64,000 nt of DNA from Sphingobacterium composti (lineage in GTDB: Bacteria > Bacteroidota > Bacteroidia > Sphingobacteriales > Sphingobacteriaceae), in assembly GCF_009829075.1 (NCBI RefSeq), contig NZ_WUQZ01000018.1:1-64000 (forward strand), given 5' to 3'. The position numbers and the translations under genes were made by a program. Positions 52,305 to 61,700 of the stretch are shown in pieces (the first letter of the stretch is position 1; the number at the start of each line of letters is the position of its first letter). The notes below the pieces were generated by a model. It made no database searches and was not told where the DNA came from. It was given only the letters and a program-made list of their open reading frames with translations.

Positions 52305-53480
52305 ATGATCGAATTTGCAAGAAAATACAAGAGTGAATTAATAGAGAATGTTTTACCCTTTTGGGAAAAGCATTCCATAGACAAAGAATTTGGCGGTTAC
52401 TTTACCTGCTTAGAACGTGATGGATCTGTGTTTGATACAGACAAATTCATGTGGCTTCAAGGCCGTCAAATCTGGACGATGTCTACGATGTATGATCGTG
52501 TTGAATCCAGAGAAGAGTGGAAATCAATTGCCGAACATGGCGCACGTTTCATTTTGGATCATGGTCGAGATGCCAATGGCGATTGGTATTTTGCATTAGA
52601 TCGTACAGGTAAAGCGTTAGTACAGCCTTACAATATCTTTTCGGATTGTTTTGCCACAATGGGATTAGCCTCGTTGTACAAAATCACCAACAAAGATGAG
52701 TATGCGCAGGTTGCTGTTGATACATTCAACCGAATCTTAACAAGACAAGATAATCCGAAAGGAATATACAGCAAAGCTTATCCGGGTACGCGTAATCTGA
52801 AAGGATTTTCTCTTCCGATGATTTTAAGTAATCTTTCGTTGGAACTGGAACATCTTGTAGGTACACAAACGGTAGAAACACTAATTGATGAAATCATACA
52901 TGAAGTCATGGAGGTTTTCTACCAAGCTGATACTGGCTTGATTATGGAGAGTGTTCATTTGGATGGATCTTTTTCAGATACATTTGAAGGTCGCTTGGTG
53001 AATCCGGGTCATATCATTGAGGCGATGTGGTTTATGATGGATTTGGCGGATCGTCGCCAGGATCCTGTTTTGATGAATAAATGCATGGATATTGCTTTAC
53101 GTGCGTTGGAATATGGTTGGGATGAGCAATATGGCGGTATTTTATATTTCAAAGATATTTTGAATCGTCCACCTCAGCAATTGGAGTGGGATCAAAAATT
53201 ATGGTGGGTGCATTTGGAGGCTTTAGTATGCATGGCCAAAGGTTACGCATTTACAGGTAATGAGAATTGTAAGTTGTGGTTTGAGAAATTGGATGCTTAT
53301 ACCTTTACACGTTTTTCAGATCCTACTTATGGCGAATGGTTTGGCTATTTGAATCGTCAAGGAGAGCCACTATTGACACTCAAAGGAGGTAAGTGGAAAG
53401 GCTGTTTCCACGTGCCACGTGCCTTATTAAAAGTATATGAGGCTTTGCAGTCAATAAGCAAACAACCAATAAGAGTTTAG
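52305..53480 (+). CDS. N-acylglucosamine 2-epimerase (AGE/RenBP family), copy 2
   Basis: A 391-residue cytoplasmic protein. Motifs as in the copy at 41328: GGYFTCLERDG, FMWLQGRQIW, NPGHIIEAMWFM, QLEWDQKLWWVHLEAL, GEWFGYLNRQGE, KGCFHVPRAL. Differences cluster at both ends and at scattered sites. A DNA stretch of over 70 bases around 52625-52700 is identical to the first copy, as though by recent duplication or gene conversion. Expected reaction: ManNAc to GlcNAc. It follows the terminator at 52233 and precedes the phosphodiester glycosidase by 32 bases. Confidence 0.93.
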   Translation: MIEFARKYKSELIENVLPFWEKHSIDKEFGGYFTCLERDGSVFDTDKFMWLQGRQIWTMSTMYDRVESREEWKSIAEHGARFILDHGRDANGDWYFALDRTGKALVQPYNIFSDCFATMGLASLYKITNKDEYAQVAVDTFNRILTRQDNPKGIYSKAYPGTRNLKGFSLPMILSNLSLELEHLVGTQTVETLIDEIIHEVMEVFYQADTGLIMESVHLDGSFSDTFEGRLVNPGHIIEAMWFMMDLADRRQDPVLMNKCMDIALRALEYGWDEQYGGILYFKDILNRPPQQLEWDQKLWWVHLEALVCMAKGYAFTGNENCKLWFEKLDAYTFTRFSDPTYGEWFGYLNRQGEPLLTLKGGKWKGCFHVPRALLKVYEALQSISKQPIRV

Positions 53481-53512
53481 TCCAATTTTTAAACATTTTA
53501 TATTCCTAAATT

Positions 53513-54547
53513 ATGATAAGATCGAGTTTAAAATTACTTTTAGTTTTAGCTATTTGTACGAATATTTCCTGCAAGGAAGAAACACATGTACCACCTACAT
53601 GGGGCGTAGAAGAGCCTGATAAAGGTGGTGAGAAAAATGAAAACATAGTGAAATTGGGCTGGACGAATATTGAAAAAACATTTGGAGATCTTCCAGGTCA
53701 TATAGCTGTTTATAAGTCTCCTGCTACTTTGCAAAATAAACAAGCTATCGCTTATATTGCAGTAGCTGATATGTCAAAAGCTACTTTTGATATTTTGGGA
53801 GATATAGCTTATGATGAAACTGCTAAAGGTTATGGCTCGAAAACTGTTAATACATTAACGCAGTTTTATACCAAAACTCAAAAACCTATTATTATTAATG
53901 CAGGCTTATTCTATTATGCTAATGCTTTTTATTTCTCCCAAAATTTAGTTGTGAAGAATGGCGTCATGCTATCTCCAAATCAAAATTATTTTTCAAAAGA
54001 TTGGGTAACGATGTGGTATCCGACTTTAGGTGCTTTCTCCCAAATGCAGGACAATTCATTTAAAACCTCTTGGACATATTTTACGAGCGCTGGAATGAAT
54101 TATTCTTATAATAAACCTGCTGAGAATGATGCGTCAAAAACTCCTTTGGCGGTGCCTACTGCAACATTTCCAGAGACTGCAACAGTTTTAAACGCTAAAA
54201 CTGCGATTGGTGGTGTTGGCGTATTATTGAAAAATGGAGAAGTGAAAAATACTTATGTGCAAGAGATGTTGGATGTTTCTTCAACTTCCAATCAGCCTCG
54301 TACTGCAATTGGGATTACAGCAGATAAGAAAATGGTCTTATTTGTTTGCGAGGGACGTAATGTAACGCCAGGTGTTGCTGGTCTTACGACATTAGATGTA
54401 GCAAATGTGATGAAAGCATTAGGGTGTGTCGAAGCGCTAAACTTAGATGGAGGTGGCTCAAGTGGTATGTTGGTAAATGGGAAAGAGACAATTAAACCGA
54501 GCGGTGGTTCAGAGCGTGCGGTTCTTACAGCGGTTAGTTTACAATAA
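53513..54547 (+). CDS. Phosphodiester glycosidase (NAGPA domain) lipoprotein
   Basis: A 344-residue protein. Lipobox LAICTNISCKEE (Cys about 20). NAGPA-domain signatures: KPIIINAGLFYYANA near 120, RTAIGITADKKMVLFVCEGR near 262, and EALNLDGGGSSGMLVNGK near 305, the conserved Gly-rich loop. The human founding member removes GlcNAc from GlcNAc-1-phosphate diesters; bacterial relatives act on sugar-phosphate-containing glycans. This is the strongest hint of a phosphodiester in the PUL substrate. Last gene of the PUL before the pth terminator. Confidence 0.9.
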   Translation: MIRSSLKLLLVLAICTNISCKEETHVPPTWGVEEPDKGGEKNENIVKLGWTNIEKTFGDLPGHIAVYKSPATLQNKQAIAYIAVADMSKATFDILGDIAYDETAKGYGSKTVNTLTQFYTKTQKPIIINAGLFYYANAFYFSQNLVVKNGVMLSPNQNYFSKDWVTMWYPTLGAFSQMQDNSFKTSWTYFTSAGMNYSYNKPAENDASKTPLAVPTATFPETATVLNAKTAIGGVGVLLKNGEVKNTYVQEMLDVSSTSNQPRTAIGITADKKMVLFVCEGRNVTPGVAGLTTLDVANVMKALGCVEALNLDGGGSSGMLVNGKETIKPSGGSERAVLTAVSLQ

Positions 54548-54666
54548 TATTTTATAATACCGATTATATAATAAAATACTAAGCTTTAAAAATGAAAAAT
54601 CTACTGTAATAATTAAAGTTACAGACTGATTCGGGAATACCTATCAATCTACCATTGATTAAGCAG

Positions 54667-54692
54667 AAGGCCACTCATTAGAGTGGCTTTCA
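54667..54692. terminator. Hairpin terminator between phosphodiester glycosidase and pth
   Basis: 10-bp stem with one G-U pair (54667-54676 / 54681-54690), loop ATTA, followed by TTTCATTTTG. It lies between convergent genes. Confidence 0.7.
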
Positions 54693-54709
54693 TTTTGAAC
54701 AAGTATTTA

Positions 54710-55273
54710 TTATTTCGTGTTCAAATTTGTCATCGTAAGCTCAATACCAATGCTTACGAACGAATGAACCATCTTTACAGCGTGTTCAATAAGAGCAGGA
54801 AGTTCTTTCTGTTCTTCTTTCTCAAAAGGACCCAATACATAATCTACCTGTCTTCCTTTTGGGAAATTATCTCCAATGCCAAAACGTAATCTTGGATAGT
54901 TTTGTCCTCCGCAGAGTGATTCTATTGACTTAAGCCCATTGTGTCCTGCTGCTGAACCTTTTGGTTTCACGCGCAAAGATCCAAATGGTATAGCCAGATC
55001 ATCCACAATTACTAATACATTGTCGATTGGAACTTTCAATTGTTGCATCCAATAGTTGACAGCTTTACCGCTTAGATTCATGTACGTGGTCGGTTTGATG
55101 ACATAGACATTGTGCCCGCGCATCTTGAATTCTGTATAGTAAGCGTGTTTCTGTAATGACCACGATGTGCCAGCTTGATTTGCAAGCTCATCTGCCACCA
55201 TAAAACCAATATTGTGTCTTGTATCTGCATACTCGCTGCCGATATTTCCTAAACCAACAATCAAAAAATTCAT
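54710..55273 (-). CDS. pth: Peptidyl-tRNA hydrolase
   Basis: A 187-residue protein of usual length. The ATG at 55273 is chosen because FLIVGLGNIGSEYADTRHN is the family's N-terminus; the open frame upstream carries no homologous sequence. Catalytic His20 lies in TRHNIGF, with KPTTYMNLSGKAV near 67, VIVDDLAIPFG near 92 and GSAAGHNGLKS near 108. It recycles peptidyl-tRNA. A TACCTTTG box ends 4 bases before the ATG, suggesting a leaderless mRNA. Confidence 0.96.
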   Translation of the reverse strand: MNFLIVGLGNIGSEYADTRHNIGFMVADELANQAGTSWSLQKHAYYTEFKMRGHNVYVIKPTTYMNLSGKAVNYWMQQLKVPIDNVLVIVDDLAIPFGSLRVKPKGSAAGHNGLKSIESLCGGQNYPRLRFGIGDNFPKGRQVDYVLGPFEKEEQKELPALIEHAVKMVHSFVSIGIELTMTNLNTK

Positions 55274-55277
55274 GGTA

Positions 55278-55285
55278 CAAAGGTA
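55278..55285 (-). promoter_or_regulatory. -7 box abutting the pth start codon
   Basis: The minus strand reads TACCTTTG-TACC-ATG, an exact TAnnTTTG match 4 bases before the pth start. Confidence 0.45.
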
Positions 55286-55306
55286 AAAAATGATTTGATA
55301 AGCTAC

Positions 55307-55334
55307 GAAAAAGGGCATCGTTTTCGATGCCCTT
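55307..55334 (-). terminator. Intrinsic terminator after rplY
   Basis: On the minus strand, AAGGGCATCG pairs with CGATGCCCTT (55311-55334) and is followed by TTTTCG. It separates rplY from pth, so pth needs its own promoter. Confidence 0.82.
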
Positions 55335-55358
55335 CTAAATTTTGCAATGAAGCAAAAA

Positions 55359-55958
55359 TTATTTTTTCTTACCGCCTTTAGCAGCTTTAGCAGCTTCTTG
55401 CTCAGCTTGACGTAATGCACGTGACATGATTACAGATACGATAGTATCGTCAGCGTTGTTTAATACTTTTGCGTTCTCTAATTTTACTTGGTCAACGCGG
55501 AAAGATTTACCAACTTCTAAAGATTCCATAGGAACTTCGATTACTTGAGGTAAGTTGTTAGGTAAAGCTTTAACACGTAATTTACGTAATTTTTGAACTA
55601 ATTTACCCCCCATTTTAACACCTGGAGAAGTTCCTGTCAATTTAATAGGAATATTTAATGATACTTCTTTGTCATCAAATAATTCTAAAAAGTCAATATG
55701 AGTAACTAAATCAGTTAATGGGTGGAATTGCGCGTCTTGAACGATAGCTCTTACAGTTTTTCCATCGAAGTTTAATTCTACGATAACTACATCTGGAGTG
55801 TAAAGAACTGGTTTCAAATCAGCTGCGGATACAGAAAGGTGAGTTTGTGTAGCACCACCATAAAGAACTGCTGGAACTTGTCCTTCATAACGCAATTCTT
55901 TTGCATCTCTTTTCCCTACGTTCTGTCTTACAGAACCGCTAATAGCAATTGATTTCAT
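55359..55958 (-). CDS. rplY: 50S ribosomal protein bL25 (TL5/CTC type)
   Basis: A 199-residue protein. The ATG at 55958 is chosen as the family start (MKSIAISGSVRQNVGKRDAKELR pattern); the in-frame ATG 39 bases upstream is not preceded by homologous residues. The N-terminal 5S-rRNA-binding domain (about 1-95) is followed by the CTC beta-domain (GVKMGGKLVQKLRKLRV, VGKSFRVDQVKL) and a basic Lys/Ala tail EAAKAAKGGKKK. A TATCTTTG box lies about 27 bases upstream on the minus strand. Confidence 0.96.
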   Translation of the reverse strand: MKSIAISGSVRQNVGKRDAKELRYEGQVPAVLYGGATQTHLSVSAADLKPVLYTPDVVIVELNFDGKTVRAIVQDAQFHPLTDLVTHIDFLELFDDKEVSLNIPIKLTGTSPGVKMGGKLVQKLRKLRVKALPNNLPQVIEVPMESLEVGKSFRVDQVKLENAKVLNNADDTIVSVIMSRALRQAEQEAAKAAKGGKKK

Positions 55959-55984
55959 ATTAAAAATATATAAATTTTGAGGTG

Positions 55985-55992
55985 CAAAGATA
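55985..55992 (-). promoter_or_regulatory. -7 box of the rplY promoter
   Basis: The minus strand reads TATCTTTG, an exact consensus match 26 bases before the rplY ATG. Confidence 0.55.
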
Positions 55993-56090
55993 ATCATTAA
56001 ATCTATCTTATCAACATAATATTAACTTTTTATTAGAAAGGCTATTAAGTATAGGAATGGAAAGAAAATAAATCTTTCTATTTAGTTATA

Positions 56091-56143
56091 ATCACTATAA
56101 TAAATTAGTGATTTTGTAAAACTTGATTAAAAATTTTAGTAAA
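56091..56143 (+). promoter_or_regulatory. Candidate operator region before the second ROK gene
   Basis: A perfect dyad ATCACTA-(8)-TAGTGAT lies at 56091-56112, and TTTAGTAAA at 56135-56143 is identical to one arm of the susC upstream repeat. Autoregulation by the ROK protein is inferred. Confidence 0.4.
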
Positions 56144-56213
56144 GTTTTTGTTATGTTGAAATATTTTTTCATTTCTAAAAATCGTTTTATTACATTTGAA
56201 TATAACCTACATT

Positions 56214-57464
56214 ATGAGTCTACTAGAGGATTTATTAAGAGAAGTTGGTTCGGCAAAGACAACCATAAAACGTAAGTCAGCTTTAAATAAAGTAAAGTTG
56301 ATGATGACGCTTTTTGATAAAGAAATGCTGACCTTGGGCGAGTTGGTTCAAGATGTTGGATTGAGTTTTCCGACTATGAATAACCTTATATTAGACTTAC
56401 ATAAACGAAAACTTTTAATACCCAAAGAAAAGGGTGAGTCTATCGGCGGCAGAAAACCAGTTTTATATCAACTCAATGATGGTGTTTTTAACGTGCTGTG
56501 TGTAGAAGTTGAACGCTTTTCTGTTCGGATGGAGGTCATGGACAATAATAATAACGTATTGTTCCCTCGAAAATCTTATCCATTCGAAATAAGTACAGAC
56601 GAAAAGGATATTGATGATCTTATTCTAGTTATACAGCAATATTATATAGATATGCAAGTAGATGAGCAAGAGATTTCCGCTATCGGTTTAAGTATGCCAG
56701 GTCTAATTAATTACAAACAAGGAACCAATCAAACATTTTATAGCAATAATGCATTTAATATTTCTGCTTATCTAAAACAAAAGCTCGATAAGCATGTCGC
56801 TGTGATTAATGATGTAAAAGGTGCTGCATTAAGTGAATTGGCTTATGGCGCCGCCCAAAATAAGGAAAATGTGCTTGTCATCCTAATGGATTGGGGTATC
56901 GGATTAGGAGTTATCATTGATGGCAAGGTCTATATGGGTAATGAAGGATTTGCTGGTGAGATGGGGCATATGGTTTTTGTAGATGAAGGAGAGTTGTGTT
57001 ATTGTGGCAAAAGGGGATGTCTTGAGACTATAGCTTCGGGAATTTTTTTGGTGAATCAAGCACGTCACGACATAGAAAATGGAGTGCCTACTTTACTCAA
57101 AAATCTTCCTAATCTGGCGGATCTTCAACCTCAACATATTATAGAAGTAGCCAATCAAGGTGATCAGTACGCTATAGATTTGATTGCAAATCTGGGTAAT
57201 AATTTAGGAAAGGCAATATCCTTATTAATTCAAATCTTAAATCCAGAATCGGTAGTGTTAAGTGGCAAATTCGCAAAAGCAGGGTCTTTAATTACTATTC
57301 CTATACAGCAAAGTTTGAATAAATATACGATGAATGCAATTAGACAAAAATGTGAAATTCACGTGTCTACGTTGGGCGAGAATGGCTATGCCCAAGGATT
57401 GGTAAGATATACTGTTGTAGATTATTTTAAAAGTAATTTAGACGCATTAATAACGAATAACTAA
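56214..57464 (+). CDS. ROK-family transcriptional regulator, second of the region
   Basis: A 416-residue protein starting at ATG 56214 (the upstream in-frame TTG is not needed). Winged helix at about 25-70 (TLGELVQDVGLSFPTMNNLI). ROK domain with zinc motif CYCGKRGCLE near 265, GFAGEMGH before it, and INDVKGAALSEL near 205. The kinase DxGxT is lost (VLCVEVERFSVRM), so a sensor-regulator. It heads a unit with the Gfo/Idh and DUF1080 genes and may also act on the upstream PUL. It is only moderately similar to the ROK protein at 31444. Confidence 0.9.
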   Translation: MSLLEDLLREVGSAKTTIKRKSALNKVKLMMTLFDKEMLTLGELVQDVGLSFPTMNNLILDLHKRKLLIPKEKGESIGGRKPVLYQLNDGVFNVLCVEVERFSVRMEVMDNNNNVLFPRKSYPFEISTDEKDIDDLILVIQQYYIDMQVDEQEISAIGLSMPGLINYKQGTNQTFYSNNAFNISAYLKQKLDKHVAVINDVKGAALSELAYGAAQNKENVLVILMDWGIGLGVIIDGKVYMGNEGFAGEMGHMVFVDEGELCYCGKRGCLETIASGIFLVNQARHDIENGVPTLLKNLPNLADLQPQHIIEVANQGDQYAIDLIANLGNNLGKAISLLIQILNPESVVLSGKFAKAGSLITIPIQQSLNKYTMNAIRQKCEIHVSTLGENGYAQGLVRYTVVDYFKSNLDALITNN

Positions 57465-57494
57465 ACTCATTTTATAAAATTAATTATTTAAGAT

Positions 57495-58760
57495 ATGGAC
57501 AAACAAAATTCTTCAAGACGTGATTTTATCAAAAAATCATTGATTGGAGCTGCTGCCTTTACAATTGTTCCAAGATTTGTTCTGGGCAAAGGGTATTTGG
57601 CTCCTTCCGATCATCTTACAAAAGGCGTGATTGGAGTAGGTTCTATGGGAAGAGGTCACTTTGGCTATGCAGGTACAAAAACTGTAGCAATCTGTGATGT
57701 AGATACAAGACACTTAGCATTAGCTCAAAAAGCTTTAGGCGGTGGCGTAAAGGAGCATCATGATTTTAGGGATTTGATTCAAAATCCAGAAGTAGACATC
57801 GTCCATATCGCAACTCCTCCACATTGGCACGGATTGATGGCTCTTGAAGCTGCTCGTTCAGGTAAAGATATTTGGTGTGAAAAACCAATGACTCGCACTA
57901 TTGGAGAAGGTAAAAAAGTAAAAGAAGCTATTGCACAACATGGCAATATATTCCGTTTGAATACTTGGTTTCGTTTTGACGCGAATTTCTATGGTATGAA
58001 TGTGCCTGTGAAGAAAATTAAAAAAGTTGTGGACACAGGAATGTTAGGATGGCCGTTGAAAGTTACGATCAGCAAGCATACAGGATTTGACTGGAAGTTC
58101 TATTGGGTAGGAAAGGAAAATCTACCAGTAGAGCAAGCTCCAAAAGAATTGGATTACGATATGTGGTTAGGCCCAGCGCCATACAAGCCGTATAGCACTC
58201 ACCGTGTGCACACGACATTCCGTGGTTATTGGGATTATGATGGTGGCGGTCTAGGTGATATGGGACAACATTATTTGGATCCAGTGCAATATTTCTTAGG
58301 AAAAGATTCAGAAAGTCCTGTGAAAATAGAAGTAGATGCTCCACAGCAACATTCAGATGCGGTAGGTACTTGGCGCAAAATTACGTACACATATGCTGAC
58401 GGCTGTCAAATTATTTTGGATGGAGAAGGAACAGAAGTAGGTAAAGCCTATATCGAAGGACCTAAAGGTAAGTTATATAGAGGCTTCAAATCGGATATAC
58501 CAGATTTGGAACGCAAGCTAGCACAATATCCTGATCCAGCACCACAGATGACTGATTTTGTGGAGGCTGTACGCACACGTCAAAAATTTGCATTGAATGA
58601 AGAAAATGGCTACTATTCGGGTACTTTGGTGAATCTTGGCTTAGCAGCTTTACGTTTGAATCGCACGTTATACTTCGATTCTGATAAACAAATGTTTGTG
58701 AATGATGAGGCAGCGAATCGTTTAATAGATCAACCTATGAGAGGTCCTTGGACAATGTAA
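57495..58760 (+). CDS. Tat-exported Gfo/Idh/MocA-family oxidoreductase
   Basis: A 421-residue protein with a twin-arginine signal (SSRRDFIKKSLIGAAAF, residues 6-22). The NAD(P) fold has GVIGVGSMGRGH at about 44-55, HIATPPHWHG near 104 and the EKP motif at about 129-131 (IWCEKPMTRTI). The C-terminal substrate domain includes GLGDMGQHYLDPVQYFLG. Being exported, it likely carries tightly bound cofactor. Its partner downstream has two DUF1080 domains, a pairing known in 3-keto-glycoside pathways: the dehydrogenase makes or reduces the 3-keto sugar that DUF1080 enzymes cleave. Confidence 0.91.
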   Translation: MDKQNSSRRDFIKKSLIGAAAFTIVPRFVLGKGYLAPSDHLTKGVIGVGSMGRGHFGYAGTKTVAICDVDTRHLALAQKALGGGVKEHHDFRDLIQNPEVDIVHIATPPHWHGLMALEAARSGKDIWCEKPMTRTIGEGKKVKEAIAQHGNIFRLNTWFRFDANFYGMNVPVKKIKKVVDTGMLGWPLKVTISKHTGFDWKFYWVGKENLPVEQAPKELDYDMWLGPAPYKPYSTHRVHTTFRGYWDYDGGGLGDMGQHYLDPVQYFLGKDSESPVKIEVDAPQQHSDAVGTWRKITYTYADGCQIILDGEGTEVGKAYIEGPKGKLYRGFKSDIPDLERKLAQYPDPAPQMTDFVEAVRTRQKFALNEENGYYSGTLVNLGLAALRLNRTLYFDSDKQMFVNDEAANRLIDQPMRGPWTM

Positions 58761-58772
58761 TTATACTCACCC

Positions 58773-61700
58773 ATGAAAAGAATTTTTAATACCCTATCTA
58801 TATTATTGTTGTTGCAAACAGCTTCGTATGCACAACAACCATCAGGCCGTACCACAGCAACCAAAATAGCTGATGTATTGGCTCAACAACCGGCTGAGGA
58901 GCAATCAAAATTTTTGTTGGCAATGAAAGAATTGGACGGCTTTACTCCGGAAGATGTTGCTGCTCTATTAAATAGATTGAAGCCTCAAGGTGCGCCTAAT
59001 GCCACCATTGAATACGCTACTAATTCGTATGCTTTTTATGTGATGCAACCTAACAAAAGTGCAGAACGTGAAAAGTATGCAAAAGGTCTTTTGTTGGCAT
59101 TAGATCAAGTAGCTGACAAAGATAATAAAGGTTATGTACTTGAATTGTTGAAGTTTTGCGCTAAGAATGAATCGGTTGATAAAGTTTCGACTTTCTTAAC
59201 GGATGATTATCTAGCAGAAAAAGCTGCCCGAGTTTTAAGTGCAATTAATACTCAAGAGTCATCTGCAGCATTAAATAAAGCATTGGCTGGAAATGTAAAT
59301 GAAAAGACAGCTACGGCTATTATCGGAGCATTGAGTGAAGTCAAAAATCAAGATGCGGAAACGCGAATTATTGAGTTAATAGGTCAATATTCTGCTGATA
59401 ATTTCCAAAGAAATGCTTTTACTGCATTGAGCAAATTTGGTGGAGAAAAATCATATGATGTACTTTATAACAAAGCAAAATCTGTTGGATTCGGCTTTGA
59501 TCGTACAAACGCCTCCTCTTTGTTACTAGAATTTGCTAATAATTTATCGAAAAACAACAATCAAAACTTAGCTACAAAAGTCGCAACACGAGTATATAAA
59601 GAAGCTAATAGTGAATCTGCTATCGGTGCTAAAGTTGCTGCTTTAGAATTATTAGCAAGATTACAACCCGCTAAGCAAAAGAAGGAATTGTTAAAGCTTT
59701 CTTCTAGTAATAACGCTATTCTTCGAAACGTAGCGTTAGGCTTATTAGGTAAAGGTGCTACAGCTTCGGATATGAAGAAAATTGCTTCTTCTTTATTGAA
59801 ACTTGATGCACAAGGACAAGAAAGTATATTTAACTTTTTAAGAACTAAAGATTCAAAAGCTTCAATTGCTGTAATCGAAAAAAGTTTGCCTAAATTGAAA
59901 GATGAAGAGTCAAAAATTGCTGCATATAATACATTGTCAGCATTGACAGAAGGTGCAAACACGGAATTCTTAATTGGTCAGTTGGCTACAGCCTCTATTA
60001 AAGAAGCTGATGTCTTGAAAACATTATTATTGACATCAAAAAATGGACAAACTATTGATGCTGTAAATAAAGCAATCGGTTCTACTGATGAGAAAACTCA
60101 ATTAGCATTATTGGATGTGTTAGCAAAACGTTCTAATCAAAGCTCGGCTGCGCAAGTTTTCAATTTATTGAATTCTTCAAATAGTAACATTAAAGCAGCA
60201 GCATATACAGCTTTGCCGAATGTAGTAAATGATAATGATTTCGATAAGATTATTGAAGTTTTAGGCAAAGCAGATCCAAAAGATGTACAAGCTGCACAGC
60301 AAGCTGCTATCATCGCTTTACAAAATAATTCGAATAAGGCGGATATAGTGAAACGTCTTTCCGCTAATATTTCACGTTCTTTAGCGCCATCATCAGCGCG
60401 ATACTTCCCTATCTTTGCAGGTGAGGGTAGCGCAGAATCATTGCAAACGATCCAAAATTATATTGGTCAAGGTAATCCGTTGCGTGCAGAGGCAATTAAG
60501 GCATTAGCAAGCTGGTCAAACACTTCTTCTTTAGATGCATTGACAAATTTATTGCGTACAGAGAAAGATGCGGCATTATTCAGTACGATTTTCGATGGTT
60601 TTATCAGACAACTGAATGCAAGTAAAGTAAACAATGATCAGAAGACGATTTTGTTGAAGGACGCTTTCGAATATGCGCAAAGCACAAGACAAAAAAATAC
60701 GGCTTTAGGAAGTCTAAAAGCTACTGGTACATATTCTGCTTTAGCATTTGCTAGTAAATATTTAGATGATAAAGATCTGAAAGGCACGGCTACAGATGTA
60801 GTAATGAATATTACAGCAGACAACAAGTCATTTATCGGGACAGATGTGCGTCAATGGCTAGAAAAGGCTCAAAACAATCTGTCAGGAAGCGAAAGTTCAT
60901 ATTTGCGCGAAGCGATTGTTCGTCATTTGGCTGAAATGCCTAAAGGGGAGAGCTACATTTCATTGTTTAATGGCAAGGACTTAACAGGTTGGAAAGGATT
61001 AGTAGAAAACCCAATTAAGCGATCGCAGATGAGTGCGAAGGAACTTGCTGCTAAGCAAGAAATTGCAGATAAAAAAATGCGCGACTCATGGTCTGCAATT
61101 GATGGTAATTTAGTGTTCTCGGGGCATGGAGACAATATCGCTACAGTGAAGCACTATGGTGATTTTGAATTGATCCTAGATTGGAAATTAGATAAAAATG
61201 GTAAGGAACCGGATGCGGGTGTGTATTTGAGAGGAACACCACAGGTGCAAATGTGGGATATCTCACGTACCAATGTAGGCGCTCAAGTTGGTTCAGGTGG
61301 TTTGTACAATAACCAAAAGCATGAATCAAAACCTTCTAAAGTTGCTGATAATCCACTTGGCGAATGGAATAATTTGAAAATCCGCATGGTGGGTGAGAAG
61401 GTTTGGGTTTGGTTAAATGGCGAATTAGTAGTTGATAATGTAACATTAGAGAACTATTGGGATAGAAATCAATCAATTTTCCCAACAGAACAGATCGAAC
61501 TTCAGGCGCATGGTTCTCGCGTATGGTATAGAGATATCTTTATTAAAGAATTACCACGCAAGGTAACCTACTCATTAAGTGATGCGGAGAAAAGGGAAGG
61601 TTTCGAAATGTTGTTTGATGGTACGAATTTGGATAAATGGACATCTTCTACTGCTTATGAAATCACAGATGAAGGAGTTTTGCGTTCAAATCCTGATGCT

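Noticed and set aside
54683..54889. 68-codon plus-strand frame overlapping the 3' end of pth
   Set aside because: Mostly antisense to conserved pth sequence; no signal or motif.
31444..57464. ROK proteins as HexNAc kinases
   Set aside because: Both have N-terminal winged helices and have lost the DxGxT phosphate-binding motif, so they are regulators.
59561..59962. 133-codon open frame on the minus strand inside the HEAT-DUF1080 gene
   Set aside because: It lies fully opposite a well-supported gene, has a low-complexity Ala/Ser/Phe composition typical of an antisense shadow, and no separate promoter or start signal.
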